Source: Cinclus cinclus
Taxonomy: Eukaryota; Chordata; Aves; Passeriformes; Cinclidae
Length of the DNA: 64,000 bases
Direction of reading: 5' to 3'
Assembly: GCF_963662255.1 (NCBI RefSeq)
Contig: NC_085074.1
Location: forward strand, 186,001 to 250,000
In this document: one piece after another, positions 37,592-50,984 of the stretch
How the letters are laid out: each line of letters starts with the position of its first letter
How positions within the stretch are numbered: the first letter of the stretch is position 1
Notes under the pieces: model-generated
Database searches by the model: none
What the model saw: the letters and a program-made list of their open reading frames with translations, nothing else
What the model was told of the DNA's origin: nothing
Made by a program: the position numbers and the translations under genes

Positions 37592-38257
37592 GGGACAGTG
37601 CCATGTCCTGATGGGTGTAGTACTACCCTGGGTGTGGGGAGGCATGAGGGGACTCAGACAGGACAGGACAATGCCAGTGCAGCAGATGAAGTGTCCCCAG
37701 CATGCTGGTGTGACGCCACTCTATGTGGCACACAGCAGAGCCATGTGTGTCATCAGTTCTCTGCCCCATGGAGTGATGCCCATGGCCATACAATGTCCCC
37801 AGGTCCTTCTGTGACCACCTGACCCTGTGTGTTTGGGAAGGGTGGGAGATGGCCTGTGGCACCCATCTGGCTGTCACTGGGTCTCCCGTGTCCCCAAATC
37901 CCTCATGTCTCCAAACCTCCAGTGTACCTCCAGTCCACCCTCTACTCTCTCCACAGTCTCTGCACCTCCAATATCCTCAGTGTCCTCAAACCACCAGCAC
38001 CACCAGCCACAGCCAGAAAGCCCCTCTCCACCCAGGGGCCACCCAGACCCTAGGACCCAACCACTGCAGGCTGCTTCCTCCCTCATTAAACCCAGATCAT
38101 TAGTGTTGAGACTAATTATGTCCCTAGTCACCCTCCTTGGCCCCTGCTCACGACAACCTGGTGTGATAACATGTCTGGCATTATGGACACCAAACCCCTG
38201 GCATTCGTCCCCAGTTCCCACCAGGATCCTGCTACATCCATCACCAAAGAAAAGCCC

Positions 38258-38263
38258 TTTTAT
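38258..38263 (-). terminator. Candidate DBNL poly(A) signal
   Basis: TTTATT on the plus strand gives AATAAA on the minus strand, about 880 bases after the DBNL stop. It is the first canonical signal seen downstream, so the 3' UTR would be long. Confidence 0.45.
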
Positions 38264-39138
38264 TGTAGCTGGGGAGGGCCTGGGGGAAGCAAGGAGAAGA
38301 AGGAGTGTGGGAGAGGGACTCAGAGAAGCCACTGTCTCCCCCTGCACCGGCAGGAGGGTTGGGTGAGTTGGGATTCCCCAGCCCATTCTCTCCTTCTATT
38401 CCTGAAGTGACACCAGAGTGGGAAACTCCGTGTGGGGGAGGGGCTGCACTGGGCTTTTCCTTGTTCACAGTGAGTTTGGGGGGGGGGGTGGGGAGGGAGG
38501 TCCCACCCACTCAGCCTGGCTGGATCTGTGCTGCAGGGAAAGTCATTCACTCCCGATTCAAATCCCCCGAGCATGTTTGGGGTGAGGGAAGGGAACACAA
38601 GATCACACATGGCAAGCTCAATGTGCTCAGGGTGGCAGGGAACAGAGCCAGGATTCACCTCTCCTGGTCATGTCAGGCCCTGCAGGATTCCACAGTTATT
38701 CTGATGAGCCTTTCCAATGAAATAAAATTGGGAAAGTGGCTTCTCCAGCGTGGCTGCAGCAGGTCCAAGGTCACGGCGTGGGAGGGAGCATAGTGGGGAG
38801 GTAATTTGTTCCCTGAAAATTCCTATGAGGGATTTTTCACACCCTCCTTACCACTCCAAAGCTGAAGGAGGAGGGGGAGACCAGCACTGTGGGCTCAGGG
38901 TGGGATGGGACCCTTCCTTCACCCACCCAAGGGCAGCTGTGAGGGACAGGGAGGCAGCGCCTGGGGGAGGCCCACTGCTGAGGGACTGGGGAATGGCACT
39001 TCACTGAGAGAGAGAGAAACAGAGAAGAAAAAGCCATGTGGCATTTGGAAGAATCAGGCAGGAGCTGAGTGGTCTCGGGGGTCTGGAGCAGTCCCAAGGG
39101 TCTGGAGCCCCCCCGTCAGCCCCCCAAGAACCAGTTCT

Positions 39139-42100
39139 CTACTCTATCAGTTCCACATAGTTGGCAGGGAACATCCCAAAGTGACCATCGGGGCCATAGC
39201 CGCGCCACCAGCCTTCATCGATCATCTCAATGTTAGTGATGATGTTCTCAGGATCAAAGGAGATCTCGGTGTCATCAGCTGCCATGGGACAGATAAGGGG
39301 AGCAGGGTCAGATCACCTGAATTACCCCAGCTCTGGGGTTCCCAAGAGAGGAGGGATATGGAGCTGCTGGAACAAGTCCAGAGAAGGCCATGGAGGTGCT
39401 CCAAGGGCTGGAGCCCCTCTGCTCTGGAGACACACTAGGAGAGCTGGGAATGTCCAGCCTGGAGCAGAGAAAGCTCCAGAGAGACCATGGAGCCCCTTCC
39501 AATGTCTAAAGGGGTTCCAAGAGAGCTGGAGAGAGACTGGGGACAAGGGTCTGGAGGGACAGGACACAGGGCAGTGGCTCTGTGGGTCTCACCAGCCTGG
39601 TAGTCATAGAGTGCCCGGGCACAGAGCCCCTTCCCCGCCAAGTCTGGTGGCTCCTGGTATTCCACCCTGTAGTCATATTTGGCATCGTCAACTTGTTCCT
39701 TCAGGAAGGAGAGGAGAGCAGGAATTACTGGGAGAACAGTGGAAGAGAACAACAATGCCCCATACCTAGAAATGTCCATCAACCCCCCGAGACTTGGAGA
39801 CCTGTTGGAGGTCTCCAAGACCCATTGGAAGTTTAGGGTGCCTTCTGGAATAAAACATAGGCTCCAGAGAAGCTGTGCCACATGCCTGCCACAGGAGCAA
39901 ACCAGCTTTTAGCCAAACAGCCATATCTCCACCTGTCTCAACACCAATCCCTTGGGATCTCATTCCAGTGGAAGCACTGGAGACCAGTGGCAAACAACCC
40001 TTCTGGTCCCTTGGGACAGAGGCTCATCCCCCAACAGATAAACTCCAGCTTCAGAAACATTTCTGTGAGAGCCTGAGCTGGCTGTGGTTTGCTCTCCTCA
40101 GGAAAAGCTGAGAGGATCACTGAGACCATCTCCCCTGGAATCCTTTGGAACCTGCTGGGCACTTCCAGACAAATTCCAGAATGAGAAAATGTTTGGAATG
40201 CTGATGGTTTGGTAAGCAGGAAAGAAACCAAAGGGGCCCCACAACTCCAAGGGCAACACAGAAGCACAGCACAGCCCCAGGATGAGCCATTGGAGAATCT
40301 TGGAGTGCACCAGAAATAGCTGGGATTGCCAACTCCACTGGGTCCAGATGTGCAGAGAAGCAGGAGAAAGAGGAGGCAGCTTTGGAAGAGGCTGATGAAT
40401 CCTCTCCCCTCACTGGTTCTGGGATGCAGCACTGACAACAGCTGGAGCAGCCCTGGGGTGCAGGATGAGGGCCAGGGACTCAGTACCAGTGTCTCCCACT
40501 GGGAAGGGACATAGCAGCACCCTCTTTGCCACACGGGGGCATCCTGAGTACACCTGAGCTCTGGGCTTCCACCAAAGTGATTTTTTTCCTACGATTATAG
40601 TTTCTGAAAAGTGTTCCAGGCTCATCCTAGGGGGTGGGAAAAGCCATGCTCCAAGGGGAGCATGCCATGCTCCCTGCCCCCCAGACTCACCTGAGGTGGC
40701 TCCTCGTAGATGGCCGAGGGCTCCGGGGACTCCTCATACAGATTCTCTTCTATGTGGGACCCTGCGACACCAGAATTGTATCCAGAGTCCGGTCCTGAGG
40801 AGAAACAAGGGATCTGTCACCAAAACCATGCCCTGTCCCCTCATCTGGCTCCTGCCCCAAGCTGGAGTGACACCACATTCTTGCTGTGAGCTGGTGTCCC
40901 CTGGGTCTCCTGCCCAGCCAGGGATGGAACACGCACATGGGATGGAATGAGCAGGGGTTTAGTGAGATCAGAAAGGACAAAGGAGAGATCTACCTCTGAT
41001 AGGGAAGGGAATAGAGACAGGGAAGGGATAAACTTGCTCAAGATGAAAGAATTCCCATGGAGGGGAAGGGCTAGAGCAGAGGTCCTGGCCAAGAGCAGCA
41101 TCTAGTTGTGACAGTGGCCTGGGGACATGGGAGCTTGACCCCGGCCCCAGCACATTCCCGGTTCCCTGCCCATGGCAGGGGAGGTGGAACTAGATGGTCT
41201 CTGAGATCCCATCCAAGCCAAACCAAACTGTGATTCCATGATTCAGGAACAGGGCCAGCCCCCGGTGCCACCTACAGGGCATGGGGAGACCCTCTGGGCA
41301 CAGCCAGGCCTTCTCTGGAATTGCTTCCTCCCCCAGACCACTGGGAAGTGCTTGGACAGGGACACCTTCCACTGTCCCAGGTTGCTCCAAGCTTCATCCA
41401 ACCTGGCCTTCCAGGGATCCTGAGGCAGTCACAGCTTCTCTGGGCAACCTGACCACCCTCATAGGGAAAATTTCTTCCCAATATCCCATCTAATCCTGCC
41501 TCTGGCAGTGGGAAGCTAGACCCTCTTGACCTGTCTCTCCATGCCTGTGTACTTTACTGGGACAAGGAAACAACCCAGTCTAACTCTGGAACAGGGAAAC
41601 CCCTGCACAGGGGTGGAGCCTCCTTGACCAGGCCTTGGGGCATTTTGGCAAAGTGCAAGCCTGACTGTCAAAGCCCCTGTGGCAGGTCTGGAGGAAAGCT
41701 GGGGGTGCATGGAGACAAATTCCAGCATGAATCCAAGCATGAATTCCAGCAGGAATCATCCTCATATGGGTGATCCCCCTGAGCCTTCAGCTGAAGACAA
41801 GCAAGAACCATCATCATCCTCATGTTCAGCCCTGGCTGGAGATAAAGCCCAGGGGAAAGCCAAACGGAATCTCCAAGCCCAGCCTCAAAATGCCCAAATT
41901 CGTGAGATCTAGTTGGAAAGACAAGGAGAAAAGCCTTGGGGAGTGGAGGGAGCCAAGCATGTACCTGCGGCAGGTACTGGGGAGCCCGGTGGGGACCCCC
42001 AAATATTCCAGCTGGGGGAGGCAGAACTGGGTATAAAGTTCATCTCCTTCTGCAGGAATGGGCTGCAGAGCTTCCCTGGAAAAGGAGTTGAGGGGGCTGC

Positions 42101-45100
42101 AGGAGCTGGTCAGCCCAGGGTGGGGGCTCCCAGCCTGACTATGCACCCACAGGTATTGCTCGGTCACCCTCCCAAGCAGGACTTTCCAGGTCTAACCCTG
42201 GTTGTGGAAAACAAGTTGCAACAACTGGTTACAGCAGCAGCCAAGGGAAAATCTAAAAAAAAATTATATGGAGGAAGAGCTGGAGAGTCCTGCCTCTGGC
42301 TTTCCATGGTGACTTTTGGGGCACCCTGAACTCCACAGACATGAAACTGGGAGGGGATGATGCAAACTGGTTTCTGCCAATGCATTTCCTGTGGCAGGAG
42401 GCAAGTGCACTGCTATCTCCTCACCTCCACCTCCAAACCAAACAAAAGCTGAGGAGAATTCCCAGACAAGCACTACCAGCACCAAGACTCCTGCCTACCC
42501 TTATCTCTGTGTCTGATCAATTTCAGGGCATTTATCTCCCTTTCATCCATGAAAACCATCAAATCCTAATGAAATACCTCAGTCTCTCCCCGTGATGTCT
42601 AACCATCAAAAGATACATTTTCCAAGAGTGGCATTCCCTCCTCTCCCATCCATGGCTTGCTTGCCTGCCCAAAGAAGTAGGGATTCATGCTCCTATCACC
42701 AAGTGAAAGTGATAAGTGATTGTTCTGAATCAATTTAAGGTGCTTTAGAGGGGGTTGGCAGAGGAGGAGGAGGCAGAGGCAGTCACCCGGGGGTGTCGTG
42801 CGCTCATCACAGCTACTTCCTCACCTACTCTCAGCTCTAGTTTGCAAACTTCCTGATTTATATCTGAGAGATCAGATCAGGCTCTTCTAACAGCACAAGA
42901 TTCTGCTTGGCTGGAGCAGTTCAAAAATTTGGGCGAAATTTCATTCAGTCAGGATAGATTGAAATAGTTGTGTTTTTGCTGGTGTTAACATATTGAACTC
43001 TGATTTAAAAAAAATAAAAAAAAAAAAACAACCCAAACCTTTAAGGCTCAGAAGGGGAATCAGAATATGGAAATCTTTGTGATTAAAACTTGGCTAGAGC
43101 CACACCCTGGAAAATGGCAGGAGCCAGGTTTGGGACACAGCAGAGAATATCAGTGCGGTGAGAGCTGCCCATTTTCAGCTCCAACTGTGGCCTCCCAATA
43201 TCACTGCCCCACTAGGACCCCTCCACATGCAGAGAGACTCAGTGGGGACTGGGACCTACCCCCAGCATGCTCCCCATGTCCCCAGGCCATACCCGGCTGT
43301 GCTGGCATGCCTGTGTCCCCTGGCCCCGCTCTCTCCCTTTGCTTGAAGATGTCGCGGGGGTTGACGGCTCTCTGCGCAATCAGTGTGGCGGCCTCCTGCC
43401 CAGGGAGGACACACAGCCCAGTCAGAGAGGCAGAGTCAAGAATTACCCCCCCTTTGCCAGGGGCTCAGGGCCCCAGCTCCTCACCTGGGCTTTCTCCACT
43501 GACTCGCTTCTCCTGACGCCCTTCCACTGCTGCGCCTCGTACTCCTCGGCCCGCTCCTTCTGTGGCACAGGAGAGGGCTGGGCAATCAGCTACCCCTCCA
43601 GACCAGCCCCCTGCCCCCTCCAATTCCTGCCAGAACCATCTGCCCCCTTCAGACCCCTCTGGGCCCAAGGAACCAATGCAGTAATGGAGGGTAGATGGGG
43701 AGGAAATGGGGGAATTCTGGGCTGAGAACAAGGACTTAGTGTCATGGAATCACGCGATGATTTAGGTTAGAAAAACCCTTGGAAAGTATCAAGTCCAACT
43801 ATCCTCCTGCACAGCCAAGGCCACCACTAACCCATGTCCCCAAGTGCCACATCCACACAGCTGTTAAATCCCCCCAGGAATGGGGATGCCAGCACTAACC
43901 TGAGCAGCTGTGCCAAAGCTGGACAACCCTTTCCATGAAGGAATTTTCCCAATATCCAACTTAAACCTCCCTGTGCAACTTGAAGCCATTTCCACTTGCC
44001 CTGTCCCAGCTCCCTATCATGCCCTCCACCATGAATAAACCTCGCCTGGGGCCAACACAAGAGCTCACCCATTGTTGCTCCTCCCTGTCCCTGTTCTCAG
44101 CCTCCTGTTGCTGCTGGAGTCTCCTGTGGGGACAAATGGGTTAAAACTGAGGCTTTGAGACCTCACTCCACTATTCCAGGTCCCTGGGACTAGCACATGA
44201 AGGCCATCCCTCACTTTGGTAATGCTCCCACTCACTACAGGGCCAGACAAGGTGCTGAAGGTCACCCTTGAGGAACAAAGCATGGTGAGAGGGGCAGAAG
44301 CTGCGCCAAATAGTGGGAATCATTCCAGGGAAATCTCTTTCTTGGGGATATGGACATGAGCATTTTGATATGGGAGCTGGGCAGACTTCCCTGGAGTCAT
44401 CCCTGTGGGGCCTGGAGCTCCCTGGACCTCTGACACCCCAAAAATAGGGGCCAGGGGTGCCAGGCAAGGGTTTGGGAAACAAAAGGGAGACTAGTCCTGG
44501 AGCACAATCCATGGGCAGGGAGACTCAGGCATGATGCTGGACAAGCAGCCAAATTCCTTAGGGGTTAGCAAGGGAGATGTTTCCTCCACAGCTATAGCAA
44601 GAGCCCCTCATATGTGGTTCTCTTACAAGAGATTTCCTGGGATTGAAGGAATTCCAGCAGTGGGAAATGCATTGACACAATCCCCCACTTCCTAAGGAAT
44701 AAACTTTGCTGGAGTGGGGGCAGCTCAGAGAGGTAGTAGGTAGGGACACCTGGCACCACAGGAATCCCAGAGAGCAGGATGGGCTCTGGGAATCATTGCT
44801 AAAACCCCACTCACTTCTGGGCTTCGATTTCACTGGATCTGGCTTTAAACATCTGCTCCCGCCCTGCTGCCTCCTGAAGCTCCCGCTCGCGCCGCTCCTG
44901 CTCCAGCCGCTGCCGCTCTTCCTCTGCCCTCCTCTTCTCCTCCAGCCGCCGGTTCTCCTCATCCTTCTGCGGACAGACAAGCACAGAGGCTTGGGAATCG
45001 GGGCTCAGAGGGGTGGAGGTCCCACTGCCAGTGCTTGGAGCCCCCTGGCCCTCTGCATCCCAAGGCACACGGTGGATCCCAGGGCACTTATCCAGTCAGA

Positions 45101-48100
45101 AGGTTCACACATCATTGCTTAACCCCATAAAACCCAAGGTGAAAGGGAAGGAAATAGAGCAGCTCTATGAGAGGTCAAAAACCAGTTTTCTCACCTAAGT
45201 GGGGTTTGCTGGGAGCTGGGATGCAGCCCAGCTGTCTGCCAGGAGAGCCAGGGCACATCCCAGCCCTCCCTCCCTGAGCCCACCCCAGCAGCCCTGAGCC
45301 AAATCCAGATGAGAGATAAAGCAGCACCTTTCCCTTCAAGACTCAGCCCCTCCTCTCTGAGCATCCCAAGGCAGCAGCTCTTGATCCCTGAGTTCCTGAT
45401 CCCTGATTCCAGGCAGGACTCCCCAGTTCCCAGACAGGGGATAAGCACATGGAGAACAATCTCCAGCTAAATCCAAACACTTTGTACTCTGAGGCACACA
45501 TTCACTCACCTCTGCTTTGGCCCAGAAATTATCCTTATTGACCCGCCTGATTTCAGACATCGCATTTGTCTTCTGGTACACAGAGCCCTGAGGAAGACAC
45601 AGAGAAATCACCTTTTTTGCATTTCTTGTCAAAAACCAGCCCAAATCAGCACAGTCTGGGACTTCTCTTAGAAGTTCCTATAGCCTGATGCTTTGCCCTA
45701 AAATTTAAAGGAGAGCTGGGTGATGCCAGTGATGTGCAAATTGCCAAAAATAGGGAATTGCCGGCCCTGGCACAGGTTGCTGTCCCATCCCTGAAGTGTC
45801 CAAGGCCAGGCTGGATGGGGCTTGGAGCACCCTGGGACAGTGGGAGGTGTCCCTGCCCATGGCAGGGGGTGGGACTGGATGGGATTTAAGGTCCTTCCAA
45901 CCCAACCCATGATTCCATGCTTCAAACCTGCCCCCTGGCAGTGGGATGACAATCCCCCTTGTCCTGATACTTCCTGCTCTCTCCAGGTCTCTTGGAGCCC
46001 CTTTAGGTACTGGAAGGGGCCCTAAGTTCTTCCTGGAACCTTCCCGTTTCCAGGCTGAACATTCTACAGACATGTCAATGGCCAGGGCGCCCCTTCTATC
46101 ATGGGATGATAGTGGTCCCAGACCTTCCTCCTACCCAGAGGCATCCAAAAGCCCTCACTGATTCAACTCACCACAGGAGTCTGGGGCCCCAAGTCCTGGA
46201 ACTTGCTGCTCTCCTTGTGGAAGCTGTAGTTGGCCCCAGAGGCCTTGGCCACCTTCTCCATGATGAGTTCAGGCTCTACATCCTCCTCTGCCCGGGCATT
46301 GATAGTGACATGAGCCCCCTGAGCAGGAGGAAGCAGGACAGGGGTGAGGGATCACTCAGGGAGCCCCTAAACCCACCACCCTGCCCTGGTAGGTCCTGTC
46401 TGCGCTCCCAGAGCTCCCAAGGGACAGAAAAGGGTTCTGGTAAGAAGGAGAAAATATCCAGAGGGATCTTTTGGGCTGATGTCCCTGACCGTGGTAGGGA
46501 GGTAGAACTGGATGGTCTAAGGTCCCTCCAATCAAACCATTCAGTGACTCCCTGAGGGAGGACACGAGGAGGATCAGACCTTTAGGAAGTTGGCCACAGT
46601 GCTGACGTGGTTGGCGCAGGCTCCTTTCCGCACGTCACTGACACCTTCACCAGTCTGCAAGGAGACACCATCAGCTCACCTGAGCCTCTCCGGGCTGGAT
46701 TCAAGGCAGCAGCACCTAGATCTGAGCCTGAGTACCTCTCCAGCTCTCCTGGAGCCCTTCAAGGCACTGCAAGGGACTCTTGAGGTCTCCCTGGAGCCCT
46801 CTCTTCTCCAGGCTGGACAACCTCAGCTCTCCCACTCTGGTTCCACGGCAGAGGGGCTCCAGCTCCCTCCCAGTGAAGCCAAGGTCCGTACCCACTCACC
46901 CAGTTGACGAGGACATATTTGGGCAGCCCAGAGTTGGGATCCTTCACGCGGCAGAAGCCATACATCACCTTCCCACTGTTGAGCTCCTCCACCATCTCCT
47001 CCAGCCCCCCATCTGTCCCGGGAGGAAGAAGAGGGGGTGAGTCCAGTGTGGTGGGAACAGCCAAACCCACCCCAGCTCTGTCTTCCCTAGAGATTTTCCC
47101 CATTAAATGTGGAGTTGTCATACCTCATGAGGGTCTCAGACCCCTGTGTTTACTCTGTAAACATGTAACTTGATCATTTATCATCCACATGATTATCTGG
47201 GAGCCAAGCCCTACCTTTTTCTCACCCACTCCCATCCCCAGCAGCCTTCATCACCCAGTTCCTCTTCCTCAGGCCTTCACAAACCCCATATGGAAAGATC
47301 CTGGATCTGCAACAAAGTGCAGGCATGACAGAGAAAGGGAAGCAGCTGCTTGCACTGCCTAATCAATTAGAAGCTTTAACGACAGCAAGCAGCTTTTGCC
47401 CACACGTTCCTGCACAAAATCATGTTCAGAAACACCTCAGTGAGGGTGGGATTAGTGCTGAGAAGTGGTGGAGGAGCTGGCTGAACCTTGTTCCTCCTCT
47501 CCAAGATGGGAAGTAGAGAAGGAAACAAGAGGGTTATATGGGGTAAGGTCCTGCTAGTCCACCATGGGGAAACTCCTGCCTCAGTGCCTCCCTCCCTGTT
47601 ACACCCACCTAGAGCGGTCTTAGTTCTGGTTTGAGGACTTGGGAGTGAATCCCAGAGGGAAAATCCCACACAAGACTCAGGCAGGAGCAATGGAAAGGGA
47701 ACAGCATAGCTTCCACTACACCAATAAACTACCAGGAAAGGAGAAAAACACCAAAAATGCACACTCATCTCAAAAATATTCCCCCAGACCATAACTCCTT
47801 CTTGTGCCAGGTTGTCTGAGCCCTGAAAAGTGGGAAAAGAGCCACTGGTCCTTGTCACCCCTGGCAGGAATGACAGAGACCAACACAGCTTGCTCTGCAG
47901 CATCACCCGGATCATTTCCTTCTCACCATTAAATATTTATGATTTGACTCTAAATTTGGCTCCAAACTCAGGATAGAAGTTGAAGATTGGAAGTCAGAAA
48001 CTGGTCGGTCAGGGCGGGCCCAGAGGGACATGATGGGAATGCTGGGGAGAGCAGGGATCCTCGGGGAGCTCAGGGCACACTCTCTGCAGCTCCCCAGAAT

Positions 48101-49404
48101 TCTCGTTTGTGTCTCAACAAGAGTTTTCCTCAACAAAATTCCCCAGCACCAAACCCCTGGCTCCATGGGCACTACCAGACCATGAGGGGCATCCCAGAAA
48201 TTTCCACAGAGCTCCACAGGCTGGAAAAAACGCTTGGAAATTAAGGAAGAAGCTGGGGAGGGATGAGAGGATACAAATTCTGAGTGTGGGGAACCAGTCT
48301 GGATGCACTGCTTCCTGAATGCATTGACTTCCCAGCCATTAGTGTTTGGGTGGAAATCAGCAGGCAGATAAGAAATAAATAAAAAAGAATTGCAGGAAGA
48401 AGGGAATTGGACATGAGGGGCTTTAAGAGCATTGAGTAGGGAGCCCTGGCTGAGTGAGTGGCTCTGGAGTACCATGTGGTATTGCCTAAATCTGAGATCT
48501 AAAATACTTCAGGGATGCAAACAATAGACAGGATCCAAACTTTGGATCCTTTGGAAAGGAGGAAAATGAAAGAAAAGAAGAAGTAGAGCTCCCAGGAGGC
48601 TCTGCTCCATATCCCTCACACTGAAATCACACCAGACATGCTGATACAGCTCCCCCCCTCGTCACAAAACACCCTCAGGGATTAAAAAAATCCCTGACAT
48701 CTCAGGCAGGTACAGTGAGATGAGCCCTGGAAGGCCCTGGACCTATGAAAACAGGGGGACAGTCCCCAAAATCCTCACCTCCAGAGCCGGCAACCCGCAG
48801 GTCATTGCTGTTGCCTTCATAGGTGAACAGAGCCCTAAAATTAAGACAGAAATGGGATTTTTAGCCAGCACAGTGCTCATCTGTGGTGTTCACATACCCC
48901 CGACTCCTTCTGAAGTGCAGAGCCCCACAGGGACCTGCCACCCCACAGCCCAGAGACTCACCAATCCCCCTAGACAGTGCCTGATCCTCTCATACACCCA
49001 CGTCCCAAGCGCCCTTCTACTCCTCATCCACCCCACACCCGACTCCCCCTATACACCTCCCCAGACACCCCCAAACCCCAAGTCCCAAGCTACCGGCCTA
49101 GCCAGTAAATTTTTTTGCCAGGCGCTCCACCCGCACCCATTCCTGGTCCACACCTCCAGCCCATCCCATCCCCTCCCTCTGGATTTCCCCGGCACTCCCA
49201 TCCCCCACCCCAACCACCCACATCCCTTCGAACATCTCACAGACCCCCCTCTCCCAGCTCCCCATCCACCTCCATCCCCGCCCCACCTCAGCGACCCCCG
49301 GCCCCACCGCTCCTCGCTCACCAGTCCGTGCGGCTCCCCGCGGCCACCACGCTCCCGTAGGCCTCCTGCAGCGCCCGCCCGTTCTTGGCCAGGTTCAGCG
49401 CCAT
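39139..49404 (-). CDS. DBNL: Drebrin-like protein (mAbp1/HIP-55), complete, 13 exons
   Basis: DBNL is a cytoplasmic F-actin-binding adaptor that couples actin to endocytosis, dynamin and antigen-receptor signalling. Exons (minus): 49404-49322, 48834-48779, 47012-46900, 46654-46580, 46318-46172, 45587-45510, 44966-44815, 44123-44069, 43559-43485, 43395-43293, 40794-40691, 39698-39593, 39278-39139. Phases agree; 428 aa (human 430). Domains: ADF-H at about 1-133 ([35 protein letters not shown]), a charged coiled coil at about 180-253 ([20 protein letters not shown]), a linker with tyrosine sites ([18 protein letters not shown]) and a C-terminal SH3 at about 371-428 ([33 protein letters not shown]). 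Introns carry several CR1 pieces. POLM and PGAM2, its mammalian neighbours on the AEBP1 side, are absent. Confidence 0.97.
39342..39578 (+). mobile_element. CR1 LINE fragment in DBNL last intron
   Basis: Plus-oriented internal CR1 segment (ggtgctccaagggctggagc, cctggagcagagaaagctcc), about 60 bases from the 3' splice site of the last DBNL exon. Confidence 0.82.
41155..41548. mobile_element. Two opposed CR1 fragments in DBNL intron 10
   Basis: 41155-41248 is a plus-oriented 3' end (aactagatggtctctgagat). 41352-41548 is a minus-oriented piece (tggacagggacaccttccac). About 100 bases of unrelated DNA separate them. Confidence 0.8.
42400..43060. other. AT-rich stretch of DBNL intron 10
   Basis: No exon is seen. 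There is an A-rich run at about 43005-43030, and the stretch 42590-43000 is distinctly less GC-rich than the rest of the window. It may be regulatory or simply ancient intron sequence. Confidence 0.35.
43742..44030 (-). mobile_element. CR1 LINE fragment in DBNL intron 8
   Basis: Starts tcatggaatcacgcgatgat and continues through aaggaattttcccaatatcc. It ends about 40 bases from a DBNL exon. Confidence 0.85.
45712..46070. mobile_element. Head-to-head CR1 pair in DBNL intron 5
   Basis: 45712-45922 is plus-oriented and ends in an intact CR1-like 3' terminus (ccaacccatgattccatgc). 45930-46070 is minus-oriented (tcttggagcccctttaggta). Confidence 0.82.
46470..46558 (+). mobile_element. Short CR1 3'-end fragment in DBNL intron 4
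   Basis: aactggatggtctaaggtcc followed by a degenerate terminal repeat. It ends about 20 bases from DBNL exon 4. Confidence 0.7.
46735..46865 (-). mobile_element. CR1 fragment in DBNL intron 3
   Basis: Minus-oriented internal piece (ctctcttctccaggctggac) within 40 bases of DBNL exon 3. Confidence 0.75.
47013..48778 (-). other. DBNL intron 2, no further feature
   Basis: This 1.8-kb intron is ordinary unique-looking sequence. I see no exon, no clear CR1 copy and no tandem array. Confidence 0.5.
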
Positions 49405-49560
49405 GGCCGCACCCGCTGCGCCCGCTCCGCCCGCCGGTGCTACCGGCACCGCCTTCCGGCACCGCCCCGGCCCCGCCGGTGTACGGAGCCCCAGCCCCGC
49501 CCCGGAAGCGCCCGGGCCAGTCCCGGACAGTCCCGCCCCTCTGGGCCCCGCCCATGAGAA
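49405..49560 (-). promoter_or_regulatory. CpG-rich DBNL promoter
   Basis: Dense CpG sequence directly upstream of the DBNL ATG, with a CCGGAAG ETS-type motif at about 49502-49508. There is no TATA box. A long plus-strand frame here is antisense to DBNL exon 1 and has no family resemblance. Confidence 0.6.
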
Positions 49561-50980
49561 CCTAAACCGCGCCCCCGAATAGTTACACCACGCCCCTGTA
49601 TGGATAGGCCACGCCCGTGTCCTGATACGCCACGCCCCCACAGAAGCCCACCCCCGACAGAGCGAACACCCCCTCGAATACCAGACCCCGCCCCCGAACA
49701 ACAGACCCCGATAGGGAGACCCCCACTGACAGGGAGACCACCCCCCCGAATAACAGACCCCGGACGGACAGACCGCGCACCCCTGCCCCGCGGCTCGCTG
49801 TCTCACGGATCTCCCATGCCAGGTGTTCCTGGGGCTCCTCTGTCCCGGGGCGGCTCTCGCCCCATACCGGAGGACTCTTGAGCGCTCTGTTCCCGGCCAG
49901 TTCCGAGGTCCCCCGTCCCAGATCAATTTTCGGAGACTCCCATCCAATGGAGGTTCTCGGGGTCACGCGCCTCGAGGGCGGTTCTCAGGGACCCCCATCC
50001 CGGGCTGTTCTGGAGCATCCGGTTTCAGGTGGTTGTTGGGGTTCTGTGCGCCAATGCAGCCCCGACAGCGTCCACATCCCACACTGCCCTCCCCACGCCC
50101 TCACCCCCTGATCCACCCCGGGTGGAGAAAATCGGCATTTCCGGGAACTTCTCTCATTTCCCGACCTGAGTGGGGGGGCACATCAGGGATGTTTGCCGGT
50201 ACCGAAGCAGTTCGGAGCCTGAAGCTTTTTGGGGTGTAAATGCGTCTCCATTTTAGGCCAAATCATCAAAATTCTGCCTCTCACCCCTCCCCGCCCCCCA
50301 CGCCATGGCGATGGCCCTCCCGAAGAGGTGCTCTTTGGGGGCAGGAGGAGGCCGGGGGGAACACAGGAGGTCACCTGAGGTGGAGGGGGAGGTGAGGGAG
50401 AGGGACAGGGGGTGGGCCCTCGCCCGGCCGCGTCCCCAGAATGCGTTAATGAGACATTAGCGGCTCATTGTTCCCCCATCCCTCTCCCGCTGCCAACATC
50501 TGGCTGCTATCGTGCTGCCACCGCGTGGGGAAGGATTGCTGGGGGATTTCGGGGTGGCCCTCTATCGGGTTCCCTTTTTCTCCACGGAGCCTTCCTCCAC
50601 ATTCGGAGTCTCCTTAAAGTTGGGACAGCAGCAAAACGCGGAGATGGGGAGGCTCCCCAAAACTCCTGCGACGTCTCACCCCCACCCCTGCGGCCTCGGG
50701 GACCGCGGGAGCAGCAACCCATCCATGACCCACCACCTTCACACACGGGGAAAATAACGAGGGCCCGAGCACTTCCTGCCCCGGGAGGGTGAGGAGGAGT
50801 TTAACGACCCCCCCTCCAGGACCCCAGTTTGTTCCCAGAGATAGTGATGGTTCCAGCTCTCTGTTAGGATTTGTCTCCTTGGGGCTTCAGGCTGAGGAGG
50901 TGGAGGGGGGTGGGAATAACCTCGTGTCCCCAGTTCCCAGGGAAAAATGTGTCTTGGGGAGTGGGATGGAGTGGGAGATG
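49561..50980. other. GC-rich spacer between DBNL and TCF7L1
   Basis: No gene is recognised. The first 250 bases carry a degenerate repeat of gaacaccacgcccc-like phrases. The stretch 50440-50520 stands out as less GC-rich, with TTAATGAGACATTAG and ATTGTT motifs, and may be regulatory. Confidence 0.45.
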
Positions 50981-50984
50981 GTGA

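Noticed and set aside
32085..39138. POLM or PGAM2 between AEBP1 and DBNL
   Set aside because: No exon resembling either was seen. Only the CAPG relic and minisatellites fill the gap.
48720..49565. 281-aa plus-strand frame over the DBNL promoter
   Set aside because: Proline-rich low-complexity product, antisense to DBNL exons 1 and 2, explained by few stops in GC-rich DNA. No family resemblance.
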